A DNA stretch of 64,000 bases from the NCBI RefSeq assembly GCF_000321225.1, contig NW_004450483.1:1991127-2055126 (forward strand), given 5' to 3'. Shown piece by piece: positions 10,610 through 22,690 of the stretch. Every line of letters starts with the position of its first letter. Position 1 is the stretch's first letter. This DNA is from Odobenus rosmarus divergens. Taxonomy: Eukaryota > Chordata > Mammalia > Carnivora > Odobenidae. The position numbers and the translations under genes were made by a program. Under the pieces are notes generated by a model. It did no database searches and was not told where the DNA came from. It was given only the letters and a program-made list of their open reading frames with translations.

Positions 10610-11940
10610 AACTTTCCTTTCCAGCAATATGGCAGAGTAGATTATCTAAGAACTCTCTGCAACAAAATCCCTAGAGATGCTGGATAAAATGTAATAAACA
10701 TTCTTTTAAATGTACAGCTGGGCTAAAAAGAAGCCTACAGCATGGAGAAAGGAGGAAATAGAAAACTTAAAAGCTGTGCTAGGACTACCATGGAAAGGCT
10801 TGTTAAAGAATGAGGAGTCATGTTGCCTGGATGGCTAAGTCAGTTGAGTAGCTGGCTCTTCAGTTTAGCTTGGGTTGTGATTTTGGGGTCATGGGATTGA
10901 GCCCCAGGTTGGGCTCCTCGATTAGCAGGGAGGAGATTCATTCCCTCTCTCTTTACCCCTACTCCCGCCCATTCATGTGCCCATGCGTGCTCTCTCTGTA
11001 AAATAAATAAAAATAAAAAAAAAAAAAGAATAAGCAGTCTAAGTTTATCACACACAGGTGAGACAATGAGTTGGACATGGGCTCAAATAAGGTGAGATAC
11101 AGGACTAAGACTTTCCCACCGAAACTCCAAACTTGGATGGTGACATTTATTAATGAAAAGCAGACTAAGGGAGAAAAAAATCCTCCCACCAGCCCAGGAT
11201 GAAATTAAAGAAGTTTTTCTGCCTCTACCTGGGATCCAGATGAAGAGGAAAAGTCTACCCTGAAAATTCACAAACACAAGGCTGCCCTCACATGGGTCTA
11301 AAGTTTGAGTTTATACCATCTTTTGTTTGTAGATTCCCAAAGGTGAATAATTATGATCGAATATTAGTCCAGGGTAAAAACAAAACATCCTTCAAGGAAC
11401 ACATCTTTAACCCAGACTACAGATGATTCCCAGAGAACGCTTATCTGAAAACAAGGTCACAATCCAAAATTATAAAACACCAGTGGAATCAAGAGCAAAG
11501 GTCAGGAAAGCTGAATTACATTCCTTTTAAAATTTCAAATAAAAGAACTATAAAAACTATAAACTTAATGAGTAAAAGCATTAAAAATATAAAAAGATTT
11601 TCTCTATCCAATACAAATACTTACTATAAAAAAGCTAAAATAATTAAGACAGTGTGGATTGGCAAAGACAGATGAAGAGATCATTAGTATAGGGGGAAAA
11701 GGCCAGAAAATAGACCCACACAAACTTTATTTCCAACAGACTACTACTAAAGGGCACTGGGAAAAGGAAGTTCTTTTCAATAAGATACCAGTGAACAAAT
11801 CAGATATCCATAAGGAAAGAATAAAAGTTAACCCAAATCAACACTTCACCATACTCCCAAATTACTTTGGGAAAAGTAATTACTTTGAAAAAATTAAGGA
11901 CATGCAAGCCTCTAACAAGCCTAACAATAAAAAAAATTAA
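10610..11940 (+). mobile_element. L1 mosaic: 5'-like block, then late ORF2 block
   Basis: It starts with CCAGCAATATGGCAGAGTAG, typical of L1 5' regions. A block at 11530-11640 recurs at 50230-50335. Positions 11640-11830 resemble late ORF2 (GGCCAGAAAATAGACCCACA, then AAGGAAGTTCTTTTCAATAA). The order suggests rearranged or separate L1 pieces. Confidence 0.6.
10820..11024 (+). mobile_element. Can-SINE, older
   Basis: The head is diverged (GTTGCCTGGATGGCTAAGTC). The target duplication is AAAGAATGAGGAGTC (10805-10819) versus AAAGAATAAGCAGTC (11025-11039). Confidence 0.93.
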
Positions 11941-13198
11941 CAACAAGAACAAAAATGCAAAATAGAACCACATAGAGCATATGGACCTAAAACAATGAAA
12001 GAAAATCAGTAAGCTGTTTAAAATCTCATACCTAAAAGGCACATAGAGCATTACTAAATCTGTGAAGTTCTAACCTTCAAAGAATACATAATCTCCATTT
12101 ACCTGAACTATTTCAAAGAATAGAAAAGCAGGGAATGTTACCCAATTACTCTCACTCTAGTTCAAGAGGGAATAATAATAGTAAAAGAACATATAAAGGA
12201 AAATCACACCAATGAATAGAGATGCAAAAATCTCAAAAAAAAAAATACTAGCAAACAATTTGGCATCACGACAAAAAAAGATTCAAAGATTTTGTGGAGG
12301 ATTTAATAGCACAAGAGCTATATATATAATTAGTAATTTAACATTAACAGAATGAAGGAGAAAAAGCACACAAATAACTCCTTACTCAAAGGGGGAAAAA
12401 GTAAAATGAAACTACATAAATTTTGCTGTAACAAAACACAAAGAAGGGCATTAGATAAAAGGGGGTCAATTCAAAAAGAAAATATAACATTCATAAATAT
12501 TTACTCAACCAACATAGGAGCACCTAAATATATAGAGTAAATACTAACAGACAAAAAGGGAGAAATTGACAATAACACAATAATAGTAGGGAACTTTAAT
12601 ACTCCACTGGAAAGAATGATCAACCAGACAGAAAATCGATAAGGAAAGAGCAGCCTTAAACACCACATTAAACCAGATTACCTCAGTAGGTATATACAGA
12701 ACATTTCATCCAAAAGCTGCAAAACACACATTCTTTTCAAGTGCACATGGAATATTCTCTAGGATAAATCATATGTTGGCCCATAAAACAAGTCTCAATA
12801 AATTCAAGAAGACTAAAATCATAGCAAGCATCTTTTCTAGCCTCAACAAAACTAGAAATCAATTACAAGAAGAACACAGGCAAAAACACAAACACGTGCA
12901 GACTAAACAACAAGCTACTAAACAAACCATGGGTCAACAAAGAAATCAAAAAAGAAAGAAAAAATACCTTGAGACAAATGAAAATGGAAACATAACTTTC
13001 AAAAATCCACGGGATGCAGCAAAAACAGTTCTAAGAGGAAAGCTGATAGTGATAAAGGCCTACCTAAAGAAACAAGAAAAATCCCAGATACACAATTTAA
13101 TCTTACACCTAAATGAACCAGAAAAAGAAGAACAAAGAAAGCTCAAAAAGTTAGCAGAAGGAAGGAAATAGTAAAGATCAGAGCAGAAATAAATGAAA

Positions 13199-13385
13199 CG
13201 GGTGCCTGGGTGGGCTCAGTCTTAAGCATCTGCCTTCCACTCAGGTCATGATCCCAGGGTCCTGGGGTGAGTCCCGCACTGGGCTCCCTGCTCAGCAGGA
13301 AGCCTGATTCTCCCTCTCCTCTCCCTCTGCCCCTATCTGCCTTGTGCGCTCTCTTGCACTCTCTGTCTCAGATAAATAAAATCTT
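13199..13385 (+). mobile_element. Can-SINE nested in L1
   Basis: A full-length SINE inserted within L1 ORF2 sequence. Its A tail has become the GAAA microsatellite that follows. Confidence 0.93.
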
Positions 13386-13424
13386 GAAAGAAAGAACGAA
13401 AGAACGAAAGAAAGAAAGAAAGAA
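13386..13424 (+). repeat. (GAAA)n microsatellite
   Basis: AAAGAAAGAACGAAAGAACG followed by pure GAAA units. It grew from the A tail of the SINE at 13199-13385. Confidence 0.95.
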
Positions 13425-14011
13425 AACAAGAGACTTCAAAAAACAATAGAAAAGATCAATGAAACGAACAGGTTTTTTGAAAAGATATAAATCTCTAATA
13501 AGACCCATGCAAAAAAAAAAAAGAGGGCCCAAATGATTAAGTTACAATTTACCCTGTAGAAATAAAAAGGATAACAGACTACTATGAACAGGTATGCCAA
13601 TAAATTGTAAAACCTAGAAGAAATGGATAAATTCCTAGAAACAATGACTTACAAAGATCGAATCACAAAGAAATAAAAAAATTGAATAGACTAATTACAA
13701 GTATTGAAATTAAATCTGTAATTTAAAAACTCCTAAAACCCTAATGCCATGACCAGATGGCTTTACAAGTGGATTCTACGAGAAACTTTAAAAAGTCAGT
13801 ACCTAGCCTTCTCAAATTATTCAAAAAAAATGAAGAGGAACGAATGCTTCCAAAATCATTTTATGGAGCCAGATTTCCCAATACCAAAATGAGACAAAGA
13901 CACCACCAAAACAAACAACACAAACATGCCAATATCCTTGATGAACACAGATGCAAAATTCCTCAACAGAAGGTATCAGCAAACTGAATTCAACAATATA
14001 TTAAAAGGATC

Positions 14012-14202
14012 GGGGGCACCTGGGTGGCTCAGACGGGTTAAGCGTCTGCCTTCTGCTCAGGTCATGATCCTGGGGTCCTGGGATGGAGCCCCATGTCGGG
14101 CTCCCTGCTGAGCAAGGAGCCTGCTTCTCCCTCTCCCTCTGCCTGCCGCTCCCCCTGCTTGTGCTCTCTCTAATAAAAAATTTAAAAATCTTAAAAAAAA
14201 AA
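14012..14202 (+). mobile_element. Can-SINE nested in L1
   Basis: Full length, with target duplication AAAAGGATC (14003-14011 and 14203-14211). It sits inside ORF2 RT sequence. Confidence 0.95.
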
Positions 14203-15495
14203 AAAAGGATCATAACCAGGACCAAATGAGATTTATTCCAGGGATGCAAGAATAATTCAACACCTGTAAATCAATCAAAGTGATACACCACATCAACAAA
14301 GGATGAAAATCATATGGGCATCTCAGTAGATGCAGAAAAAGCACTTGACAAAATTCAACATCTACTTATGATAAAAAGTCTCAACATTAAGTGGGCATAG
14401 AACACACATAATAAAGGCTACATACGAAAAACCCACAAGTAACATCATACTCAATGTTGAAAAGCTTTTCCAAGATAAGGATTAAGACAAGGATAACCAC
14501 TCTAATCTGTTACTGAGCTAGTATTTTAAAAAAAGGCAGAAACAACCATCCAAAACAAAGTGAAATCAGGAAGCCTAGCTATTCAAAAATACTAACGTCA
14601 GTTTCCAGCCCTTATGCTTTCTAGCTTCTACTTTAACCAAAGGAACATATGGGAATGAAAAGTGATACCAGGGTCCATGCAGGTTGGAAATACAGAGACC
14701 CACAAACTTTATACTGGTAAAAGTAAATAACAACAACAATCATACCACGCAGAATGGCACAGAAAAATACAAGAAATTGAAAAGCAGAAGTACAACTCGC
14801 CTACCTGGTTAGAATTCATCCTACAATGTGGTCTAAGAACCCCAAGTGAAAAAATACAAGAGATCCTGGGATGATGGTGCCCCCAACTCACTGGCAAAAG
14901 CATATAAAAGTCTTCTCTGGGAAAAAGCAATTTTCATCTGGGACTCAAACAGAGATTGGCAGGCAGAGAAGATATAAAATACAAGACCTAACTATATGCT
15001 GTCTCCAAGAAACTCCAAATATAAAGATTTGTTAGGTTGAAAGTAAATGATGGAAAAGATATACGATGTAAACATTAATCAAAAGAAAGGATGAGTGTCC
15101 ACATTAATATCAGATAAAATAGTTATGAGAAAAAAAAATTTACCAGAGACAAAGCAGACATTTTAGAATGACAAGAGTTAATCCACTACCAGGATACAAA
15201 AGTCCTAAATGTGTCTGTAACTAAAACAATATTGAAAAAAAAAAAACAAATGTTAAGATACATTTCTCAATTTCAAAACTTATTATGAAACTATGGAATC
15301 AAGACAATATTTTGTTCATATAAGGGGAGACACTGGAATAGAAGAGAATATAAAATTGAGAGTCCAGAAATAAAGTCTTACATTTACTGTGGACTGGTTT
15401 GTTAAAAGGGTGTCAAGACAACTCAAACGGGAATGATTTTGTCCTTTTCACACTCTTACACCATACACAAAAATAAACTCAAAATGGATTAAAGA

Positions 15496-15680
15496 GGGGT
15501 GCCTGGGTGGTTCAGTTGGTTAAGTGTCTGCCTTTGGCTCAGGTCATAATCCCAGGGTCCTGTGATTGGGCCCCACATTAAGCTCCCTGCTCAGCAGGGA
15601 GCCTGCTTCTCCCTCCCCCTTTGCCCCACTCCCTGCTCTTGCTTGCTCTCTCTCAAATAAATAAAAATAAAATATTTTTA
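15496..15680 (+). mobile_element. Can-SINE nested in L1
   Basis: Full length, with a perfect 15-bp target duplication AAAATGGATTAAAGA (15481-15495 and 15681-15695). Confidence 0.97.
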
Positions 15681-16265
15681 AAAATGGATTAAAGACCTAA
15701 ATATGTGACCTGAAACCATAAAAATCCTGAGAGGACAGGCTGTAATTTCTCTGACACCAGCCGTAGCAACATTTTTCTAGATATGTCTCCTGAGATAAGG
15801 AAATAAAAGCTAAAATAAACTATTAGGACTACATCAAAATAAAAAGCCTCTACACAGCAAAGGAAACAATCAACAAAACTAAAAGGCAACCTACAGAATG
15901 GGAGGCTGTATTTGCAAATGACATATCCGATAAAGGGTTAGTATCCAAAATATTTTAAAAAATGATACAACTCAACAGCCAAAATAATCCAATTAAAATA
16001 TTGGCGAAAGATGTGAATAGGCATTTCTCAAAAGACATACAGATGGCCAACAGACATGTGAAAAGATTCTCAACATCACTCATCATCATTTGAATGCAAA
16101 TCATAGCTAAAATTAAAAAAAACACTCTCTCCTGCTCTCTCTCTAAAAAAAAAAAAAAAAAAGATACACGCACACCCCTATATTTATTGCAGCATTATTT
16201 ACATAGCCAAATTTTGGAAGCAGTTCAAGTGTCCACTGATAAGTCAATGGATAAAGCAGAGGTGG

Positions 16266-16291
16266 TACACACACACACACACACACACACA
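16266..16291 (+). repeat. (AC)n microsatellite in L1
   Basis: A dinucleotide run at the point in L1 ORF2 that reads GGTATACACACAATGG in intact copies. The same site expanded independently in the L1 at 52581-53456. Confidence 0.9.
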
Positions 16292-16680
16292 GGAATATTA
16301 TTCAGCCAGAAAAAGGAATGAAATCTTGCCATGTGCAACAACATGCATGGTGCCAGAGCATATAATACTAAGTGAAATAAGTCAGAGAAAGACAAATAAT
16401 GTATGATTTCACTCATATGCAGATTTAAGAAACAAATGAGCAAAGGGGAAAAGGAAAGAGAGAGGTACAAATCAAGAAACAGACTCTTAACTATAGAGAA
16501 CAAACTGATGGTTACCAGAGGGGAGGTGGGTGGGGGGTGGGGAGTGAAAGAGGTGATGGGGATTAAAAGTACTCTTATTGTGATGAGCACCCGGGAATGT
16601 ACAGATTTGCTGAATCACTATGTTGTACACATGAAACTAATATAACACTGTATGCTAACTAGACTGAAATTGAAATTAAA

Positions 16681-18195
16681 AACTTAATTTAAAAAATGGT
16701 GCTGGGACAACTGGATATCTACATGCAAAAGAATGAAATTGGATCCCTACCTCTTGCCATATAAAAAGTGAACTCCAAATGGACCAAAGGCATAAAATTA
16801 ATAGTTACAACTATAAAAGACTCGGAAAAAAACAGGAGTAAATCTCTGTGACCACGGCAAAGGAAATGGTATTTTAGATAGGACACCAAAAGCACGTGAC
16901 AAAAGCAAAAAAGAAATTGTAATTCTTTAAAGATAAAAACTTTTGTGTTTCAAAAAAGGATACCATTAAGAAAATGAAAAGACAACCCACAGCATGAGAG
17001 AAAATATTTGTAAATCATATATCTGATGAGTAACATGAATCTAGAATATATAAAGAATTCTTAAAACTCAGTGATAAAAAGGCAAATAATTATAAAATGA
17101 GCATGGAATCTGAATAGACATTTCTACAAAGAAGATATACAAAAGGCCAGTAAACTCATGAAAATATTAAAAGTTAAAAGACAGGAAAAAAATACAGAAA
17201 GCAAACACCAATCAAAGAAACCTGGTAGGAATTCTTATATCAAATAAAACAGATTTTTAAAAACATTGCTAAGTATCAAGAAAATCATTATATTACATAA
17301 CGATAAAAGGTGCAATTTGCCAAAACAATATACCAATTCTTAACTTCTATGCACCAAAGAGAGTAGTTCCAAAAATACAGTGTAAGCCACAATAAAAAAA
17401 CAAATACCGCCTCATACCTACTAAGATAGCTATAATTTTTTTAAAAAGTGGAAAATAACAAGTGTTGGCAAATATATGGAGAAATTGGAGCTCTTACACA
17501 TTGTTGGTCGGAATGTGAAACAGTGCAGCCACTATGGAAAACAATTTTGCAGTTCCTCAAAAGCTAAAAAAAAATATCGCATGATCCAGCATTTACATTC
17601 CTGGGTATATACCCCACGGAATTGAAAACAGGGACTTGAATAGATACTTGTATGCTAATATTCATTGCAACATTATTCACAAGAGGTGGAAGGTGAAAAC
17701 AACCCAAGTGTCCATCAACAGTTGAACGGATATACAAAATGTGGTATATCTATACAATGGAACATTTTTCAAGAATAAAAATGAAGTTCTGATACATGCT
17801 ACATGGAATCTTGAAACATTATGCTAAAAGAAACAAGCCATACATAAAAGAACAGATATTGTATGATTCCACTTAGATATCTAGAATAGGCAAATCCACA
17901 GATTTGGTGTCAAGGGAAAATGGGAAGTTACTGCTTAATGGTTACAGGGTTTCTGTTTGGAGTGATGAAAAAGTGGTAATGGCTGCAAAGCAGTGTGACT
18001 GTAATTAATGTAAATGAACTGTATACTCAAAAATGGTTAAAGTGGTCAATTATATGGTGTATATATTACAATATTCAAAAATTAATACCGCAATATACCA
18101 AAAACCACTGAATTGTACAATAAAAAAGATGAACTGCACACTTTAAACATGAAGTATATCTCAATAAAGCTGTTAAAGCATACACAGTATAAAGT
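16681..18195 (+). mobile_element. L1 ORF2 fragments with old-type 3' end
   Basis: Late ORF2 (GGTGCTGGGACAACTGGATA) restarts at about 16697, directly after the previous L1 tail. It is followed by ORF2 C-terminal sequence near 17460-17780 (ATTCCTGGGTATATACCCCA, AACCCAAGTGTCCATCAACA) and a 3' UTR near 17930-18180. It is a separate, older copy. Confidence 0.75.
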
Positions 18196-18354
18196 TGACA
18201 GGTCCTACAAAGAGGAATTGACAAATATTTCCCAAGCAGGAGATTTTAGCAAAAGTCAACAAAATTACTGGCAAACCATAGAAAGAGTGAGGTTAAAAAC
18301 CGGAAATGTAAATGATCAATAATTATATGGGAAACAACACCATCAAAGCACAAT

Positions 18355-18835
18355 AAAGTGGTAGATAGTGAACATTCTTGTCTTGTTTCCAGTGTTAGGG
18401 GAAAACTTTCGGTAATTCATTTCTAGGTATGATGTATGCCGTAGGTATTTGTAAATATCTTTTAGCAGTTTACGGAAATTCTTTCCTATTTCCAGTGCAC
18501 TAAGTTTTTGTTTTTTAATACATTGGGGAATTGATCACATGGATTTTTTCCTTTATACTTTACATTCTCGAAATTAACCCAACTTGGTATAAACACATAA
18601 GAGTATTTTTGTATATGCATATATAGTTTTAATTTGTTAATAATTTGTGTGGAAATTTTGCAAATTTTGTTCCTATTAGTCCTTTACTATACAGTAATCT
18701 AACTGGCTGTTAATATGAAAGTTATGCTGGTTTTGCAAAATGAGTTGTGAACTGTTACTTCTCTTTTTATTCACTGGAAGAGTGAGATTGGTGTTATTTT
18801 TTTAAATGCTGAAAAAATTAATTACTGGAAGGTAA
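18355..18835 (-). mobile_element. L1 ORF2 fragment, antisense
   Basis: Matches the reverse complement of L1 RT sequence: CATTCTTGTCTTGTTTCCAG, GGAATTGATCACATGGATTT, GTTATGCTGGTTTTGCAAAA, and GTGAGATTGGTGTTATTTTT. It is heavily diverged and lies between plus-strand L1 pieces. Confidence 0.75.
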
Positions 18836-18893
18836 AACCACAATACTACAACACAAGCATCAAAATGGCTAAAATGTAAAAATACCAAATGTT

Positions 18894-19021
18894 GTAATGT
18901 AATGAGCACTGGGTGTTATATAAGACTGATGAATCACTGAACTCTACCTTTGAAGCTTATAGTACACTATATGTCATTTAACTGAATTTAAATTCAAAAA
19001 AATGGTAAAAAAAATAATAAT
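18894..19021 (+). mobile_element. 5'-truncated carnivoran L1 3' end insertion
   Basis: About 128 bp of L1 3' UTR (ATGAGCACTGGGTGTTATAT) with an A-rich tail. The flanking target duplication is AAAATACCAAATGTT (18879-18893) versus AAAATACCAAGTGTT (19022-19036). Confidence 0.88.
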
Positions 19022-19344
19022 AAAAATACCAAGTGTTAGTAAGGATGTAGAACACATGTAACTCTCAAAAACTGCTGATGGAAGTGTACATGCAAATACA
19101 ACCACTCTGGAAAACTGTTTCACAATATCTGACCCAGCTTTTCTACTCCTAGGTATTTGCCCAACAGAAGTATGTATATATATTCACGAATACATATGTA
19201 TAAGAATTGTTTAGAGCTGCAGTATTCATAGTAGCCCCACAGTGTAAACAAACCAAGGGTCCACAAACAATGGATTGGATAAATTTTGGTATACTTGTAC
19301 AATGATATCTCGCTATCTATTGTTTTATGGCAAACACACCAAAA

Positions 19345-19900
19345 TATTTTTTAAGAAGTATTAATATCTCTCATGCTCCTGTGGGTTGATGGCCCCAGCT
19401 TTGGTTCTTACTTGTGGTTCCAGTTAGACGGCAGCTAATAAATTCATCTGAAGTTTGACAGTACCGTGATGTACAAAATGGCTCACTCACACTGTTGGCA
19501 ACTGGTACTGACTGTTGGCTAAAATATCAGCTGGGACTGTTAATGAGAGAGACTACATATATGGCCTCTCCATAAGGTATAGACTTCTCACGGCATGACA
19601 GCTGGATTTTGAGACTGTTCCAAGAGTGTGAGTCCTAACAAACCCAACTAGAAGGTGGAAGTCTTCATGTTACTGGTAGTCACAAAAAGTCTCTTTACTG
19701 CCGTGGACAAAAATGAATCACATAGACCAGGCAAAATTCAGGGGTGAGGAATTCTGCAACAGTGTGAATACTAAGAGGTATAGTCCACTGGGGGGCCATT
19801 TTTGGAGACTGGCTACCAGAAATGGAATAATATACAGAAAAGGGGGGAGGGTATTTAGGTTGAACTATATATGAAACTGCTGACACCGACTTACAAAAAC
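19345..19900 (-). repeat. LTR-like ancient repeat (unassigned)
   Basis: It contains TGTGGGTTGATGGCCCCAGC, ATATGGCCTCTCCATAAGGT and GGGGGGCCATTTTTGGAGAC. These phrases resemble an old mammalian LTR-type repeat in antisense. It resembles 28290-28840. I do not name the family. Confidence 0.5.
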
Positions 19901-20109
19901 AGCAATTCCAAATGATTTATTCTAATAACAGTAAAAAACAAACAAAACTAATCTATGTCAGTCTGGTGACCGCTTTGGGCAAGTAGTGAAAAATAACAAG
20001 AAGGAAGTACAAGGGATGCTTCTAACATATTGGTAATATTCTATATCTTAATCCAATGGTGGTTTCACAGAAGATTTCACTTTGTAATTCTTACCAATCT
20101 TACATTTAG

Positions 20110-20216
20110 GCTTTTTCTTTTTTTTTAAGTAGGCTCCACGCCAAATGTGGGGCTTAAAATCACGACCCCAAGATCAAGAGCTGCATGCTCTACTGACTGA
20201 GCCAGCTAGGTGTCCC
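20110..20216 (-). mobile_element. Short Can-SINE
   Basis: A T-rich tail, GGCTCCACGCCAAATGTGGG and the head end TGACTGAGCCAGCTAGGTGT. It lacks the CT-rich part. Confidence 0.87.
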
Positions 20217-20389
20217 TAACATTTGATTTTATTGTATATGTTATACTTCAAATAAAAAGTTACTTCTGCTCCTCATGACTACCAAAACCCTCAATGAAAC
20301 ACCAATTCATACTCATTTAGATTAGGAAAATTTCCTGTTTTACCAAGGAAAATTAGCAAGTAAAGTGGCCCAGTGGGGACTCTAATGTA

Positions 20390-20569
20390 ATTTTTTTTTT
20401 CTTTTAAAGATTTTTTGTCAGAGAGCGAGAGAGCACAAACAGGGAGAGCAGGAGAAAGCAGGCTCCCCGCTGATCAGGGAGCCCGATGTGAGACTTGATT
20501 CCTGGACCCTGGGATCAAGATCTGAGCCGAAGGCAGACGTTTAACCAACTGAGCCACCCAGGTGTCCCA
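20390..20569 (-). mobile_element. Can-SINE, full length
   Basis: Target duplication TCTAATGTA (20381-20389 and 20570-20578). The T tail and the head end TGAGCCACCCAGGTGTCCCA are intact. Confidence 0.95.
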
Positions 20570-20579
20570 TCTAATGTAT

Positions 20580-20985
20580 TTCTTGCTGATGCACTCAAAA
20601 CTTGCAAATTTTACTCTTTGCATAGTAGGAACCCCCTATTTCAAAATTAGTCCCTAAAACATCCTGCTCTCCTTCTTTGCTTTCCTTTAAAGGTGAACTA
20701 AAATAGATTTTGTCACAGGGAGATGAGAGATCTGTGCACTGGTCTGTCTTAATTTAGTCATTCTCATTTTTCCAGTGTTATTAATATGCAAATGCACAAT
20801 GCAAACTATCAACTTAAGAAGAAATGTTTGTGTATGAGGGTGTGCTAAGGGACAAAACAAAATCTCTTGACTCTTAACTTTCAAAAGTAAGAACACCCAA
20901 CTGGTAGAAGACTGCAACTATAAGAAGATTCTTTCAAAAAATAAATGTATTAGTCAAAAAATTTTCATTTAATACTAACTTTAGA
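20580..20985. other. Unique intron sequence
   Basis: No repeat or exon recognised between the SINE and MER20. Confidence 0.45.
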
Positions 20986-20987
20986 GC

Positions 20988-21235
20988 ACAGTTTCTCAAC
21001 CAACCTTGGCACTGATGACATTTTATGTCTAATAATTCCTGGGGGCAGGGTGGGGTCCCATGTATTACAGAATGTTTAGCTGCATCCCTGGTTTCTACCC
21101 ACTAGATGCCAGTAGCTCCTACCCAACTGTGACAACCAGAATGTTTTGACATTGCCAAATGTCCCTTGGGGGGGTGGGGGGAGAAGGTACAAAATCAGCC
21201 CCATTTGAGAATTATCACTATAGATGTACACGGGC
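20988..21235 (-). mobile_element. MER20 (hAT-Charlie, non-autonomous)
   Basis: Reads CAGTTTCTCAACCAACCTTG, CTACCCACTAGATGCCAGTA, CATTGCCAAATGTCCCTTGG and ATTTGAGAATTATCACTA. These match MER20 as I recall it, with hAT-type termini. MER20 copies have been reported as regulatory elements in some placental mammals. Confidence 0.88.
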
Positions 21236-21504
21236 TCAAAACCTCTTCCTAAAGACACTTGTATGACTATAGATTAATTTCTCATTCATTTTTAGAAAAA
21301 TATTAAACAGAAAACCTGCTCTATGAGTGAGAACATTAAATATAATACAGCTGGGATCTAACATGGATTTTGACTATGTCCCATTATATTATATCCAATG
21401 AATAAACAGGAAAATGCGCTCTATAAATGGCTAATTATAGAATGTTAATGAGGCCAAGGCAGGCTTCAGTCCCTCCCAACTGTATTTTTCTATAAGGACA
21501 GAGA

Positions 21505-21625
21505 CTACATACATCCAAATCATCTTGTGTACTCTTGTAAAATACAGATCTGAGCCCCAAAACAGACCTATGAAATTGATGTATGGAGGTAGCAATCTAA
21601 ATTTCTAATAAGCCTTCCTTAAGAG
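21505..21625 (+). mobile_element. MER5A-like fragment
   Basis: CCAAATCATCTTGTGTACTC, AAAATACAGATCTGAGCCCC and ATCTAAATTTCTAATAAGCC resemble the core of MER5A (hAT-Charlie). The ends are not clear. Confidence 0.6.
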
Positions 21626-21799
21626 CCCACCATTAAATTCCTATGCATACAAAAATATAAGAAAAACAGCACCATGGACTACTTATTTCCAATCTTTGGT
21701 GACCACAACTTTTAACATATTTTTAATCTGTGTCACTGATCAGAAGAAGATACAGAGAAGGAACAGACCAGTCAACTGATTTAGCAGATGGTGAGGAAG

Positions 21800-21960
21800 A
21801 TAAAAGCATCAGTTTGAAGGGTCAGAGGGCCAGGATTGCATCTACCACTTACTTGGCCTGTAGCTATGAGCAAGGCACAAACTCCCTGGGTTTGAATTCT
21901 CTGTGAAAAAGAGAAAATTGTCATACCACATTGTTATTGACAAAAAGAACCAAAAACAGA
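21800..21960 (+). repeat. MIR fragment
   Basis: CCAGGATTGCATCTACCACT, TTACTTGGCCTGTAGCTATG and AGCAAGGCACAAACTCCCTG match the MIR core, diverged. Confidence 0.7.
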
Positions 21961-22162
21961 TGTGAAAGCTCCAAGGAAATAATACAGCATGATTAGGAAA
22001 GATTACTATTATCTGACAGATATTAGTACAAAAGCTACAAGAAGAGAGCCATATTCAGTAAAATGATCCAATAAAATATTAATTTGGATATATAAAAGAA
22101 ACCTGTTCCTAAAGAAACATATCCTAAATATTATTTAAACAATAAAAAGTAAAAGCATATTT

Positions 22163-22305
22163 TTTAAACGTTTTCTTTTCTCTTGTTTTTTTTTTTTAAT
22201 AAAGACTTTATTTATTTATTTGACAAAGAGAGATAGTGAGAGCAGGAACACAAGCAGGGGGAGTGGGAGAGGGGGAAGCAGGCTTCCCGCCGAGCGGGGA
22301 GCCCG
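22163..22305 (-). mobile_element. Can-SINE, 5'-truncated, with target duplication
   Basis: Only the 3' part is present: it stops at GCGGGGAGCCCG and lacks the tRNA-like head. It still has a target duplication, AAAAGTAAAAGCATATT (near 22145-22161) and the same word at about 22308-22324. Truncation therefore happened during insertion. Confidence 0.9.
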
Positions 22306-22324
22306 ATAAAAGTAAAAGCATATT

Positions 22325-22690
22325 CATGAGGTATCTATGTTAAGCAAGAGAACATATTGACAAGCAGGAAAATTTCTACAGATGAGAAGCTGAGAGTCAG
22401 TCAAGTGTCACTTTATAGAAACAAGTATGAAAGTAGGAAAGATCCTATATAACTACCAAAGAAAAACTTGCTCTAGTATAATATAGCTAAGAAAAGATTT
22501 ATATTCAATTTCTGGTGCAGACCAACATGAAATAAGCACACTAGAAGCTAAATTTTCTCACTGATTACAACTAAAGACTCGAGATAAAAATATATAAGGC
22601 AATTATATGAGTGATCCAAAAAGTAAATTACAGCAGGCAGAGTGGAGAGGCAAAATCACAATCTGAGGTATGGTGAACTTGCCAGGTTTT
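22325..22690. other. Unique intron sequence
   Basis: AT-rich sequence with no repeat family recognised. Confidence 0.4.

Larger units (their letters stand above)
11941..16680 (+). mobile_element. L1 ORF2 mosaic ending in an L1 3' UTR
   Basis: Plus-strand L1. The endonuclease/RT part is at 12540-14500 (GACAATAACACAATAATAGT, GATGGCTTTACAAGTGGATT, GATTTATTCCAGGGATGCAA). A second pass of endonuclease-like sequence follows at 14970-15200, then C-terminal ORF2 at 15240-16450 (TTATTCAGCCAG, TGATTTCACTCATATGCAGA). The 3' UTR ends near 16680. At least two L1 copies are fused. Three SINEs are nested inside. Coding capacity is lost. Confidence 0.8.
18836..20275 (+). mobile_element. Old L1 3' part, interrupted
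   Basis: Old L1 ORF2 C-terminus (CAACCACTCTGGAAAACTGT, GTATTCATAGTAGCCCCACA) with its 3' UTR resuming at about 19930-20260 (GGTAATATTCTATATCTTAA, TTTATTGTATATGTTATACT). It is interrupted by a younger L1 end (18894-19021), an LTR-like repeat (19345-19900) and a short SINE (20110-20216). Confidence 0.7.
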
